A stretch of DNA of 64,000 nucleotides from JARFVT01 sp036677425 (GCA_036677425.1 JARFVT010000013.1:62001-126000), one strand, 5' to 3'. Numbered from the stretch's first letter, positions 26,617-36,240 are shown. Numbers and translations: made by a program. Notes: generated by a model from the letters alone, not told the origin.

Positions 26617-26681
26617 TCTGATCTTCCTCCTGTTGAGAAAGACTCTACTTATAAATGGACTAATTTAAAGGGCGCAGGTCA

Positions 26682-26818
26682 AACAAATTATGATTGAAGC
26701 CGTTAGTGGTAAAATATCGGGGTCTATTGCCAAAAAACTATCAAATGACGATGCGATAGCGGAGAAAATATTGGATAAGTCCTTGGAGAAAGCTAAAGAT
26801 ATATTAACAAAATACTAG
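26682..26818 (+). pseudogene. Sel1-family C-terminal tail fragment (right of IS)
   Basis: Directly after the IS end the frame reads IEAVSGKISGSIAKKLSN then DDAIAEKILDKSLEKAKD to a TAG at 26816. It matches the tail at the right window edge over some 35 codons. It has no start of its own; the 5' part of the gene is gone or replaced by the IS. Confidence 0.6.
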
Positions 26819-26843
26819 TGTATATTATTAAAGTTGATGAATA

Positions 26844-27311
26844 TTAATTTATGTATTTATCAACTTTAATGGCTTCTTTTATTCCACGTTCATACATTTT
26901 TTTTGGTAACTCCTTTTTAAGAAATTGAAGGGCTTTTTTTGCTTCTGGATCATTATTTTTTTCTGCTATATAAAGCCATTTAACCATCAAGTGCCCATAT
27001 TCTAAACTAGGTTTTTTGGAAGCATATAGACGAGCTAAATTATGCTGTGCTTTCATATGATTTTGCTCTGCTGCCATTTTATACCATTTAATTGCTTCAT
27101 CAATATTGGAGCGATCTTCTCTACTGACATGTATCATATTTCCCATTAAAAATTGACTTTCAGCATCACCTGCCTCTGCTAATGGTAGTAATTGATTATA
27201 AGCAGTTTGATAATCGCCCGCATCATAAGCGGCTTTTCCCGCTTTATAATCGGCAAATGCTGCATTCCCCATAAATAAGATAACAGCGATAATTATATTA
27301 ATCAGACGCAT
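26844..27311 (-). CDS. Secreted Sel1-repeat protein, copy 1
   Basis: 155 aa: a signal peptide (residues 1-20, cleaved after AFA), the segment DYKAGKAAYDAGDYQTAYNQ, then Sel1/TPR-like repeats (about 36-65 with LLPLAEAGDAESQFLMGNM, 72-108 with AIKWYKMAAEQNHMKAQHNL, and 117-140). Sel1 repeats mediate protein binding; in the periplasm they are often adaptors or stress regulators. The first 34 codons, the 5' UTR and promoter are identical with copy 2 at 63448, while the rest differs. It lacks the SG-IAKKLSN tail seen in the fragments nearby. Confidence 0.82.
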   Translation of the reverse strand: MRLINIIIAVILFMGNAAFADYKAGKAAYDAGDYQTAYNQLLPLAEAGDAESQFLMGNMIHVSREDRSNIDEAIKWYKMAAEQNHMKAQHNLARLYASKKPSLEYGHLMVKWLYIAEKNNDPEAKKALQFLKKELPKKMYERGIKEAIKVDKYIN

Positions 27312-27334
27312 TAAATTCTCCCAATATGATTAAT

Positions 27335-27363
27335 ATTATATAATAAAAACTTATATTTTTCAA
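27335..27363 (-). promoter_or_regulatory. Sigma-70-type promoter of Sel1 copy 1
   Basis: On the minus strand TTGAAA (27358-27363), a 17-bp spacer and TATAAT (27335-27340) form a near-consensus promoter, followed by GGGAGAA before the ATG. The same arrangement is conserved base for base in front of copy 2. Confidence 0.7.
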
Positions 27364-27515
27364 GTGATGGTTGTATATTGGCAATATACCCGTGATAGTT
27401 GACTTTTGAAATATTATATGTTTAAATGAAATAATTGAGCAAGATTAAATCGTCATAAATTTAATAACAAAAAAATTAACTATATGTTGAATTTCATCCC
27501 CATAAGGTAGCTGCT

Positions 27516-28376
27516 ATGCTTGAAAAATTATTTCCATTAAAAAAATGGCTTCCTCTTCTTGCTACTGGTGATAGAATATGCACGATCGCAATCACAGAGG
27601 AAAAATCTGGTTCCCATATTTTAGGCATGGAAACATCTTATGTAGAAAAGAGTGATCGATATATTATAAACGGAGAGAAATGGTTCATAGGAAATAGCAG
27701 CATCGCAAATCTGCATGTTGTTTATGCGAAGAATAATAATAGCGGTGAACTTAGTGCTTTTATTGTAGAAGGCGAGCGTGATGGCGTAGATAATTCGGAG
27801 CTTCATGATAAATTAGGCTTGAGGGCTTTTCCTTTAGGAAAACTTAAGTTGAATAATGTAGAAATTCCTAAAGAAAATTGTCTCTCTTCTTTAGGGAAAG
27901 GGCTAAAGGCTGCATATTATATAATTGGTTATCATGGCAGGCCAAGCTTGATGTCTTTAGCATTAGGTATTCATCAGAGAATACTAGATTTATCATATAG
28001 TTTTTCTATTCATCGCGAACTATATGGTAAATCTATCAGCCATTTAGATGATGTTAAAAATAAAATATTTGAAGTATATATGAGCTTTGAACAAAGTAGG
28101 CAAATGGCATATGAAGCCGCATATCAGCTGGATAATGGAAAAGATGCATATCAACCTCTTGCAATGGCTAAATATCTATGCGGGGATAATGTTTGCAAAT
28201 CAGCAAATATTGCAGCTGAAATATTTGGAGCTAGAGCTGGAATAAAAGAATATGAAATAGCATAGTTATATATAGATGCTATAATGACAAGGCCACCTTC
28301 AGGAACAGGGGATATTCAAAAGAAAAGAATTATGGAGGAAATCTTCTTTGTTTCTAAAAGAAAAAATGGAATATAA
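27516..28376 (+). pseudogene. Acyl-CoA dehydrogenase, 5'-truncated, with in-frame TAG
   Basis: The open part (27516-28265, 249 codons) covers the middle beta and C-terminal helical domains of an acyl-CoA dehydrogenase: AITEEKSGSH near residue 27, NGEKWFIGN near 51, and AAEIFGARAGIKEYEIA at the end. The first 100 or so residues of a normal protein are missing. A TAG at 28263-28265 interrupts it where the family reads a charged residue before LYRDA; the same frame continues LYIDAIMTRPPSGTGDIQ to a TAA at 28376. Two lesions argue for a dead gene. It probably formed a unit with the thioesterase remnant that follows. Confidence 0.78.
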
Positions 28377-28390
28377 GATAGAGCAACATA

Positions 28391-28629
28391 ATGAAAAGCA
28401 CGATTAAACTTGGCGATAAATATGAACATAAATACGTTATTCCCATTAATAAAACCGTTCCATATCTTTACCCTGAATCTGAAGAATACAAAAAAATGCC
28501 ACAGGTATTTGCTACAGGATTTATGGTCGGCCTATTAGAATGGTGTTGCATTAAAGCATTAAATCTAAACGGTTTAATGATAGAGTTTTAGAAAAGAAAA
28601 AACTAGTAAAGAAGAATAATTTTGTATAA
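28391..28629 (+). pseudogene. FlK-like acyl-CoA thioesterase remnant with internal deletion
   Basis: The 66-codon frame from ATG 28391 shows the N-terminal part of the fluoroacetyl-CoA thioesterase-like family: PYLYPESEEYKKMPQVFATG and FMVGLLEWCCIKAL. Then the frame breaks, and in another frame KRFNDRVLEKKKL (from 28567) resembles the C-terminal end of the same family. The central hot-dog strands and catalytic His are absent, so an internal deletion with a frameshift is the simplest reading. Confidence 0.6.
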
Positions 28630-29515
28630 AAATATTATCTTCGGTGTCGGGTTTGCTGTTATTTGGGCATTATCTTTTATTTTCACACAATTAGCGTTAA
28701 AAGATTTTCCACCCTTATGGCTTGCAGGAACTCGATTAATATTCTCAGGATTAATATTATTTATTATTATAAGATATTACAAAAAAACACGCATTGAATA
28801 TAATTTTAAAATATTACTCGCAGGGTTATTCACTCAAGCTATTTACTTGGGTGCGAGCTATTGGTCGCTTGTAAATTTACCAACATCAATTGTAAATATA
28901 GTAGTATCAACGGTGCCAATGGTTTCTATTCCGATAGCATATCTATATTTGAAAGAGAATGTTAAGCCATATGAATTAATATCATTTGCCATATGTATCT
29001 TTGGTGTAGCAGTCGCATTGTCGGGTAAAATAAATAATTTAGGCAATATTGATATAAATTATATCATATCAATATCACTATTATTAATTTCTGTAATATC
29101 CCTTGCATTTGGCAATGCTTTAGCAAAAAAAGAACTATCGCAAGAAAAAATATTAGAATTCTGTTGCCTGCAATTTTTCACATCAGGATTAATATTGGTT
29201 TTTTTAGCGGCTTATATAGAGCCTATGCCAAATATAAATGGCAATATAGAGACAATCGCATCCATCGTATTTCTGGTTTTATTTGGGTCAATATTGGGAA
29301 CTATTTTATGGTTCAAGCTATTATTCGATATGACAATGATTGGCGCAAGTTCATTTTTTATTTTAACGCCAATGTTAGGGATAATAGGAGGCATGTTATT
29401 TTTTGATGAAAGTTTATCAATGGAAAAAATCATCGGAACAATAATAATATCTTGCGCTATATTCATTCGTTTCTATTTAGGCTGGTATAAAAAACTAACC
29501 AGAACCCAGATGTGA
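28622..29515 (+). CDS. EamA/DMT-family transporter
   Basis: A 297-aa inner-membrane protein with ten hydrophobic segments in two EamA repeats (about residues 5-130 and 140-285). The start FGVGFAVIWALSFIFTQLAL and LPTSIVNIVVSTVPMVSIPIAYLYLKE are typical of drug/metabolite exporters. The start used is TTG at 28622, overlapping the thioesterase remnant; no ATG lies near the first membrane segment. Substrate unknown. The 250 bp that follow show no recognisable gene. Confidence 0.83.
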   Translation: MYKNIIFGVGFAVIWALSFIFTQLALKDFPPLWLAGTRLIFSGLILFIIIRYYKKTRIEYNFKILLAGLFTQAIYLGASYWSLVNLPTSIVNIVVSTVPMVSIPIAYLYLKENVKPYELISFAICIFGVAVALSGKINNLGNIDINYIISISLLLISVISLAFGNALAKKELSQEKILEFCCLQFFTSGLILVFLAAYIEPMPNINGNIETIASIVFLVLFGSILGTILWFKLLFDMTMIGASSFFILTPMLGIIGGMLFFDESLSMEKIIGTIIISCAIFIRFYLGWYKKLTRTQM

Positions 29516-29769
29516 TTTTATGATGGCACGCGATAATAAATCGGGCGGGAATGACAAATGAGGTTTGCCTTAAGATAGTTAAAAAAACTGGCGGCAATGC
29601 GTGGGAATAAATTCAACTTATCCGATTGTTTTGTGATGCAATAAAACCCCGCATCTGATGTAATCAGGATTAAAAATTGAGTTTTGGGAAGAAATAAAAA
29701 GCTTTTAATGATGCCTAAATAGTTTAGTCTATGTATGATTTAATCACCAATCAGATAAAGTAGATAACA

Positions 29770-30144
29770 ATGTCAGAGATATATTTCGTAGTTGGCGGGC
29801 TTTTTACCGATACAAATTTTGATGTCATCGAAGGCGGCAAAAAAATTACAAGGCTTGGACCATTTGATAATTATGAACAAGCCCAAGCAGTTTGGCGGGC
29901 AAAGGCGATGGAAACCGTTGATGAAGCCTATGCCAAATTTTCTATTGAACGTAATTGCCATGATGAATATTGGGTCGTTGGCGGGCGTTACACCGAAACC
30001 GATTTTAAAACTATCCGCGATGGCGGTAAGGAAGAACGCATTGGGCCTTTTGATGATTTAGAAGAAGCAAGGTCAAAATGGAAGGCAAAATCAATGGATA
30101 ATATTGACGATGCCTATTGCCGTTATCGTATTGAAAAACTTTAA
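29770..30144 (+). CDS. Tandem DUF4170 protein
   Basis: The 124-aa protein is two copies of one domain of about 60 residues: IYFVVGGLFTDTNF with RLGPFDNYEQAQAVWRAKAM, and EYWVVGGRYTETDF with RIGPFDDLEEARSKWKAKSM. This pattern matches the small alphaproteobacterial DUF4170 family, usually a single domain of about 75-80 aa. Function is unknown. The stop overlaps the convergent LysE-type gene by 4 bp. Confidence 0.78.
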   Translation: MSEIYFVVGGLFTDTNFDVIEGGKKITRLGPFDNYEQAQAVWRAKAMETVDEAYAKFSIERNCHDEYWVVGGRYTETDFKTIRDGGKEERIGPFDDLEEARSKWKAKSMDNIDDAYCRYRIEKL

Positions 30145-30770
30145 TTAAAAATAAATTTGGCGATGATTGCATAGGCGATCATCCACATGATTACCCCGAT
30201 CAATATATCCAAAATTCGCCATGCTATTTTTTTGGCAAATATTGGCCTTAATATTCTTGCGCCATAACCAAGGCCATAAAACCATATGGCGGAGGCAATA
30301 ACCGCACCGATTACAAATAATAATCTTTCATTACCAAGATAGCGTCCTGAGATGCTGCCCATTAAAACTACCGTGTCTAAATATACATGTGGATTTAAAA
30401 ATGTAAGTGCCAAAACCACTGAAATAGCTTTGGTTAATGATATATCTTTATCATTATCACTGATGGTTAATGCCTCGGCCTTAAAGGCAGATTTAAAAGA
30501 TAATATGCCATAAATTATTAAAAATCCACCACCACCAATGGCGGCAATTTTTGTAACTTCAGGGTTCGCTGCAACCAAACTTCCTACACCTAAAGCCCCC
30601 GCAGTTATAAGCAATGCATCCGATATAAAACATATTGTCGCAAGGATAAACACATGTTTCCCGCGCAGACCTTGACGCAGAATAAATGCATTTTGTGCGC
30701 CAATGGCAATGATTAAACCCGCACCAAGAAAAAAACCTTCTAATGCAGGCATGAAACTAATTACAACCAT
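30141..30770 (-). CDS. LysE/ArgO-family amino-acid exporter
   Basis: About 209 aa with six hydrophobic segments. The N-terminal LGAGLIIAIGAQNAFILRQGLRG is the hallmark of the LysE/ArgO branch (basic amino-acid export) and distinguishes it from the RhtB branch. ATG 30770 is chosen because AAGG precedes it; an upstream in-frame ATG at 30815 would add a non-membrane extension. Regulation by an ArgP/LysG protein would be expected but no such gene is adjacent. Confidence 0.87.
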   Translation of the reverse strand: MVVISFMPALEGFFLGAGLIIAIGAQNAFILRQGLRGKHVFILATICFISDALLITAGALGVGSLVAANPEVTKIAAIGGGGFLIIYGILSFKSAFKAEALTISDNDKDISLTKAISVVLALTFLNPHVYLDTVVLMGSISGRYLGNERLLFVIGAVIASAIWFYGLGYGARILRPIFAKKIAWRILDILIGVIMWMIAYAIIAKFIFN

Positions 30771-30992
30771 ATTCAACCTTATATATTTAACTGTGAAATT
30801 GAAACCTATAGCCAATATAGGTTGAAATATTATTTAACCAAATATTAATTTATAATTATGTGTGTTTTACAAAAAAAAATAACAACAACTAACCATACGC
30901 AAGCGTATGGACAAATTATATTACATCATATATAATAGTATGTATAATATATCTCTAAGATATTGATTGCAACTTCATGGGATGAATAGGCG

Positions 30993-33143
30993 ATGAGCGA
31001 TTTTAAAAAAAATACTCTAAATGATTGGCAAGAAAAGGCTGTTAAAGAATCTAGAGGAAAAAAATTAAATGATTTTGTCTGGCATACCGCCGAAGGCATA
31101 GATGTAAAGCCGCTTTATACCGCCGAAGATTTAAAAGATTTACCACAATTAGATGGCATGCCAGGCTTTGCGCCATATACCCGTGGCCCGCGTGCCACTA
31201 TGTATGCTGGTCGTCCTTGGACAATTCGTCAATATGCGGGTTTTTCTACGGCGGAAGATTCCAACGCATTTTATAAACGCAATTTGGCGGCAGGACAAAT
31301 GGGCTTATCCGTGGCATTTGATCTGGCAACCCATCGTGGTTATGACAGCGACCATCCACGGGTTGAAGGCGATGTGGGTAAGGCAGGCGTTGCCATTGAT
31401 AGCGTTGAAGATATGAAAATTCTTTTTCACGATATTCCGCTTGATAAAATGTCTGTATCAATGACCATGAACGGTGCAGTATTACCTATATTGGCAGGAT
31501 ATATCGTTGCTGCCGAAGAACAAGGCGTTTCTCAGGATCAATTATCTGGCACTATTCAAAATGACATTTTAAAAGAATTCATGGTTCGTAATACCTATAT
31601 TTACCCACCAGAACCAAGCATGCGTATCGTTGCCGATATTATTTCCTATACGGCAAAAAATATGCCGCGTTATAATTCCATATCTATTTCAGGATATCAT
31701 ATGCAAGAAGCTGGTGCCGATCAGGTACAAGAATTGGCCTTTACCATTGCCGATGGTTTGGAATATGTCCGCGCGGCCAAGGCAAAAGGCCAAGAGGTCG
31801 ATGAATTTGCCCCAAGGCTATCTTTTTTCTTTGCCATTGGTATGAATTTCTTTATGGAAGTGGCAAAATTACGCGCCGCACGTTATCTATGGGCAGTATT
31901 AATGAAAAAACATTTCAATCCTAAGGATGAAAAATCATTAATGCTACGCACCCATTGCCAAACATCTGGCGTATCATTAACCGAACAAGACCCATATAAT
32001 AATATTATTCGCACAACGGTGGAGGCCTTGGCGGCAAGTCTTGGCGGCACGCAATCATTACATACCAACGCATTGGACGAGGCGGTTGGCCTGCCGACCG
32101 ATTTTTCGGCAAGAATTGCCAGAAACACCCAATTAATATTACAAGAAGAAACAGGCATAACCAAATGCGTTGACCCGCTGGCGGGTTCATATTATGTCGA
32201 AAGTCTGACCGCATCATTGATCGAAAAAGCGGGAAAATTAATTGACGAGGTCGAAGCACTGGGCGGCATGACAAAAGCAGTCGCAACGGGAATGCCAAAA
32301 TTACGGATTGAAGAATCCGCCGCCAAAAAACAGGCCAAGATAGATCGTGGCGAAGAAGTCATCGTTGGTGTTAATAAATATCGTCTTGATAAGGAAGATC
32401 AAATCGATGTTTTAAGCATAGATAATACCAAGGTTCGTAAACAACAAATTGATCGATTAAATAAAATGCGGAAAAATCGTGATCAAGCGGCATGTGATGC
32501 GGCATTAGACGCATTAGCAAAGGCCGCCAAAGATAACAGCGGTAATTTATTAGAATTATCAATAACCGCCACAAGGGCGCGCGCTAGCGTTGGCGAGATT
32601 TCTGATGCGATGGAAAAATCTTTTAGCCGTCATAGGGCGGAAATAAAATCCATATCGGGCGTTTATGGCAAGGCATATGCGGGCGATAAGGATTTCATGA
32701 AAATTCGTGATGATATTGAAGAATTTAATAAAAACCAAGGCCGCAGGCCACGAATGATAGTCGTTAAAATGGGACAAGACGGTCATGATAGGGGCGCAAA
32801 AATTATTGCAACATCATTTGCCGATATTGGTTTTGATGTGGATATTGGAACGCTTTTTCAAACACCAAAAGAAGCGGCAAGACAAGCAATCGAGGCTGAT
32901 GTGCATGTGATTGGCGTGTCATCACAAGCCGCAGGTCATAAAACATTAATTCCGCAATTAATTAACGAACTTAAAGACGCAGATGCCGATGATATATTGG
33001 TGGTTTGCGGCGGCGTTATCCCACCACAAGATTATGATTTTCTTTATGCTGCAGGGGTTGCGGGGATATATGGTCCTGGCACAAATATTCCCGATGCAGC
33101 GGCAAAAATATTAAATCTTATCATTGATAACAGCGATATTTAG
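30993..33143 (+). CDS. scpA: Methylmalonyl-CoA mutase, large subunit
   Basis: A 716-aa B12-dependent mutase that interconverts methylmalonyl-CoA and succinyl-CoA. The catalytic domain (1-560) has the substrate-channel segment TRGPRATMYAGRPWTIRQYA near residue 63 and RTHCQTSGVSLTEQDPYNN near 323. The cobalamin domain (about 585-715) has the DxHxxG motif as DGHDRG near 596 and GVSSQAAGH. It links to the cobalamin genes at the window start. No small subunit (mutA) is adjacent, so it may act as a homodimer like Sbm/ScpA. Confidence 0.95.
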   Translation: MSDFKKNTLNDWQEKAVKESRGKKLNDFVWHTAEGIDVKPLYTAEDLKDLPQLDGMPGFAPYTRGPRATMYAGRPWTIRQYAGFSTAEDSNAFYKRNLAAGQMGLSVAFDLATHRGYDSDHPRVEGDVGKAGVAIDSVEDMKILFHDIPLDKMSVSMTMNGAVLPILAGYIVAAEEQGVSQDQLSGTIQNDILKEFMVRNTYIYPPEPSMRIVADIISYTAKNMPRYNSISISGYHMQEAGADQVQELAFTIADGLEYVRAAKAKGQEVDEFAPRLSFFFAIGMNFFMEVAKLRAARYLWAVLMKKHFNPKDEKSLMLRTHCQTSGVSLTEQDPYNNIIRTTVEALAASLGGTQSLHTNALDEAVGLPTDFSARIARNTQLILQEETGITKCVDPLAGSYYVESLTASLIEKAGKLIDEVEALGGMTKAVATGMPKLRIEESAAKKQAKIDRGEEVIVGVNKYRLDKEDQIDVLSIDNTKVRKQQIDRLNKMRKNRDQAACDAALDALAKAAKDNSGNLLELSITATRARASVGEISDAMEKSFSRHRAEIKSISGVYGKAYAGDKDFMKIRDDIEEFNKNQGRRPRMIVVKMGQDGHDRGAKIIATSFADIGFDVDIGTLFQTPKEAARQAIEADVHVIGVSSQAAGHKTLIPQLINELKDADADDILVVCGGVIPPQDYDFLYAAGVAGIYGPGTNIPDAAAKILNLIIDNSDI

Positions 33144-33144
33144 C

Positions 33145-34158
33145 ATGGTAAATATTCTACGGCACTCATTTGCTGTATTGATTATCATCGTTATATTTAT
33201 AATATTGGTAAATAATCAAAGCTTTGCCGATGATAAAATAAGCCTTGCTATGCCTATCGATTGCATTCCTGGCAAAACATGTTTCACGCAGAAATATGTC
33301 GATATGGACGCATCAAAAGATACCAGATATTTTAAATGTGGCAGCCTATCAACCGATGGACATCAAGGCACCGACATTAGATTATTAAGCTATCGCGAGA
33401 TGGAAGCAGGGGTTGATGTTTTTGCTGCGGCGGCTGGTAAAGTCAATGATATTAGGGATAAAATGCCCGATGTTAGTTCGCAATTAGTAACATATGATGT
33501 GGTAACCAACCGCGGTTATGGCAATCGGGTTGCAATAAAACATGATAATGGTTATATGACAATCTATGCCCATTTGAAACGTGCCAGCCTTTTAGGTGCC
33601 GTTGGTGATATTGTAAAATCAGGGCAAAAATTGGCTAAGGTCGGATTATCAGGTTTAAGCGAATATCCACATTTACATTTTGAATTGCGCCGTGGTCGTA
33701 AAATTATTGACCCTTATAGCGGCAAAGTTTCTGGCTATGGATGTGGTAAATCGGGCGATAGCTATTGGAATGATACGGCAAAAAAACTATTAAGATATCA
33801 ACCAAGCTTCATTATTAATGCTGGTTTTTCTAGTGTAAAATTAAATCGCAATGCGGTCGAATATCAATTATACGAAGATAAAATATCGGCAAATAGCAGA
33901 AATTTTCTATATAATATCTATCTAGCTGGAATTAGTCCTGGTGATAAATTCAACATTAAGATAATTTCCCCAGATGGGGTAACGCCAATTTTTGAAGGCA
34001 ATAGTAATTTTGATCGCGCCTATGTGGTGCGGCATGTATCTGGTGGTAAAAGCAACAGAGAAAAATCACTGCCCAAGGGTGTTTATCAAGGGCAGTTCAA
34101 CCTGATCCGCGATGGCATAACCATATTAAACATTAGCAAAAAAGTTAAAGTTAATTAA
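33145..34158 (+). CDS. Secreted M23-family (LytM) metallopeptidase
   Basis: The ATG at 33145, 1 bp after the mutase stop, is the likely start, giving 337 aa with a signal segment (about residues 6-26, ending QSFA). The peptidase domain has the zinc ligands in DGHQGTDIR (near residue 72), AHLKRAS, and HLHFELRRG (near 173). A non-catalytic C-terminal domain of about 130 residues follows. It should cut peptidoglycan cross-links in the periplasm or act as an amidase activator. It overlaps the convergent mog gene by 8 bp. Confidence 0.86.
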   Translation: MVNILRHSFAVLIIIVIFIILVNNQSFADDKISLAMPIDCIPGKTCFTQKYVDMDASKDTRYFKCGSLSTDGHQGTDIRLLSYREMEAGVDVFAAAAGKVNDIRDKMPDVSSQLVTYDVVTNRGYGNRVAIKHDNGYMTIYAHLKRASLLGAVGDIVKSGQKLAKVGLSGLSEYPHLHFELRRGRKIIDPYSGKVSGYGCGKSGDSYWNDTAKKLLRYQPSFIINAGFSSVKLNRNAVEYQLYEDKISANSRNFLYNIYLAGISPGDKFNIKIISPDGVTPIFEGNSNFDRAYVVRHVSGGKSNREKSLPKGVYQGQFNLIRDGITILNISKKVKVN

Positions 34159-34699
34159 TTGGCTTTTTTGCATGTTTAGGCCGAAAAGATTTTAAAATTT
34201 CGGATTTGGTTTCTAAATAAGGACCATCCATTAAATCAATGCAATATGGCACGGCAGGAAATACCGCATTTAAACAATCAGAAATTGCCGAAGGTTTGCC
34301 AGGTAAATTGATTATCAATGATTTACCGCGCGTGCCAGCTAATTGCCGTGATAAAATTGCAGTCGGGACAAATTTTAATGATTCTTGGCGCATTAATTCA
34401 CCAAAACCATCCATGACGCGATCAATCACCGCCATGGTTGCCTCTGGTGTTATATCACGCACCGCAGGTCCTGTACCGCCAGTTGTTACCACCAAGCAAC
34501 AATTTTCAATATCGCATAGATTTTTTAAGGTTTTTTCCAGCTGCTCTTGTTCATCTGGGACAATATGTCGCACGCTATCCCACTTACAATCAAGGGTATT
34601 TTCCAACCAATCATAAATTGCAGGCCCGCCTAAATCTTTATATTCACCACGGCTGGCACGATCAGATACACTAACTATACCAATTTTTATTTTTTGCAT
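34151..34699 (-). CDS. mog: Molybdopterin adenylyltransferase (MogA/MoaB family)
   Basis: The 182-aa protein adenylates molybdopterin before molybdenum insertion. Motifs: IGIVSVSDRASRGEYKD at the N-terminus, LVVTTGGTGPAVRDITPEAT near residue 68, and NLPGKPSAI near 138, which fit MogA rather than the MoeA/CinA relatives. Other molybdenum cofactor genes are not in the window. It is a single gene between M23 and pgk. Confidence 0.9.
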   Translation of the reverse strand: MQKIKIGIVSVSDRASRGEYKDLGGPAIYDWLENTLDCKWDSVRHIVPDEQEQLEKTLKNLCDIENCCLVVTTGGTGPAVRDITPEATMAVIDRVMDGFGELMRQESLKFVPTAILSRQLAGTRGKSLIINLPGKPSAISDCLNAVFPAVPYCIDLMDGPYLETKSEILKSFRPKHAKKPIN

Positions 34700-34740
34700 T
34701 ATATATTAATCCTATTGGATATTTAATTAACTCTTATAGC

Positions 34741-35928
34741 TTATCTTTCTAATGCTTTGACCCCTGGTAATTCGCGCCCTTCCATCCATTCAAGAAAAGC
34801 ACCACCCGCAGTCGAAACATAGCTTAATTTATCACTAACACCTGCCAAATTAAGTGCCGCCACCGTATCGCCGCCACCAGCAATTGATATAAGGCCGTTA
34901 TTTTTGGTCAATTCAGCAATTTTATTGGCAATGGCAACCGTTCCCTTATCAAATGGTGATATTTCAAACGCCCCCACGGGGCCATTCCATATGACGGTTT
35001 TGCATTCTTCAAGCTTGGCACAAATTGCATTGATGCTATCATCACCAATATCAAGTATCATGCCATCATCTGGAATAGCCCCAATTGGGCGTATTTCCAT
35101 CGCTGCACCGGCCTTGAACTCTTTGGCAACGGCGGCATCGCTTGGTAATATTATTTGGCAATTTGCCGCATCGGCCTTTGCCATAATTTTTAATACATCA
35201 TCGATTAAATCTTTCTCACATAGGCTATTGCCTATATCAGTACCAATGGCATGTAAGAATGTATTTGCCATGCCACCGCCAATCACCAATATATCAACCT
35301 TATCAATTAAATTGATTAATACCGATAATTTTGATGATACCTTGGCACCACCAATGATTGCTGCCACGGGATGCTTTGGCGCGCCTAGCGCAACCTCAAG
35401 CGCGGTTAATTCACTTTGCATATTACGCCCTGCAAATGCGGGTAATAATTTGGCAATGGCATGGGTTGAGGCATGGGCGCGATGAGAACATGAAAAAGCA
35501 TCATTAACATAAATATCGCCAAGTCGGGCTAAATTTGCCGCAAAATCTTGAGAATTTTCTTCTTCACCCACATAGAAACGTAAATTTTCCAGTAAAATAA
35601 TCTCGCCATTTTTCATAGCATCAATAACGTTAAATGCCATATCACCAATACAATCATCGATAAAAACCACATCGGCATTTAATGCGGTTGCCAAGGCGGT
35701 TGTTACCGGATTTAACGACATTTCAGGTGTTTTAACACCATTAGGGCGACCAAAATGGCTAATAATAATGATTTTAGCATCTTTATCACGTAAATCATTA
35801 ATCGTTGGTAACAGGCGATCGATGCGGGTGCTATCACTTATGATCCCATCACTCATCGGCACATTTAAATCGGCCCTGATTATTATTTTTTTTCCTTTTG
35901 CATCAAAATCATCTAGCGTTTGAAACAT
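34741..35928 (-). CDS. pgk: Phosphoglycerate kinase
   Basis: Glycolytic/gluconeogenic kinase making ATP and 3-phosphoglycerate. The 395-aa sequence has RADLNVPMSDG near residue 19, SHFGRPNG near 57, and the C-terminal nucleotide-site motifs VWNGPVGAFE and SIAGGGDTVAAL. Length and motifs are complete. The gene is not clustered with gap or other glycolytic genes here. Upstream is a 355-bp intergenic region shared divergently with ccrM. Confidence 0.96.
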   Translation of the reverse strand: MFQTLDDFDAKGKKIIIRADLNVPMSDGIISDSTRIDRLLPTINDLRDKDAKIIIISHFGRPNGVKTPEMSLNPVTTALATALNADVVFIDDCIGDMAFNVIDAMKNGEIILLENLRFYVGEEENSQDFAANLARLGDIYVNDAFSCSHRAHASTHAIAKLLPAFAGRNMQSELTALEVALGAPKHPVAAIIGGAKVSSKLSVLINLIDKVDILVIGGGMANTFLHAIGTDIGNSLCEKDLIDDVLKIMAKADAANCQIILPSDAAVAKEFKAGAAMEIRPIGAIPDDGMILDIGDDSINAICAKLEECKTVIWNGPVGAFEISPFDKGTVAIANKIAELTKNNGLISIAGGGDTVAALNLAGVSDKLSYVSTAGGAFLEWMEGRELPGVKALER

Positions 35929-36098
35929 TTTTTACCTCGTAAAAATAAAGTTTTATCATCAGATTAAAATGATAAATTACATTTAAGGAATAGATAATTA
36001 GAAGCAAAATTACCACAATATTATAAAAAAAACTTGTAAGTTCATAATATATTGAAATATATACACTCCTTGCGGGCAATTATTCTCTAATAAGTATT

Positions 36099-36130
36099 TG
36101 TGAATAAGATAGTGACTAACCTGTGGATAA
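36099..36130. promoter_or_regulatory. Two DnaA boxes between pgk and ccrM
   Basis: Both TGTGAATAA (36099-36107) and TGTGGATAA (36122-36130) are perfect matches, on the complementary strand, to the DnaA consensus TTATNCACA, in the same orientation, 23 bp apart. They lie in the 355-bp gap 35929-36283, which is otherwise very AT-rich (notably 35960-36062) and contains no gene. This could be a DnaA-controlled promoter for ccrM, a DnaA titration site, or part of an origin. Confidence 0.55.
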
Positions 36131-36240
36131 CTTGTGGGTTACAATGCAAAAAATTAACATATCCATATATTGAGAATTTATCACTGTTACTAGGCTATAT
36201 CTGGTATGGAAATTTAACTAGTTGACGGGTAATCCCAATT

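Larger units (their letters stand above)
25425..26681 (-). mobile_element. IS3-family element, IS407-like, 1257 bp, apparently complete
   Basis: The element is bounded by TGACCTGCGCCC and its complement GGGCGCAGGTCA, with weaker similarity further in. It carries intact orfA and orfB on the minus strand. The TGACCTG ends and ORF sizes fit the IS407 group, which normally makes a 4-bp target duplication. The flanks here (AATG left, AACA right) do not match, so the copy is not a simple insertion or the surroundings were rearranged. Both flanks hold the same Sel1 tail module, pointing outward. Confidence 0.82.

Noticed and set aside
35960..36060. Riboswitch in the pgk-ccrM gap
   Set aside because: No conserved stem pattern is visible; the stretch is simply AT-rich.
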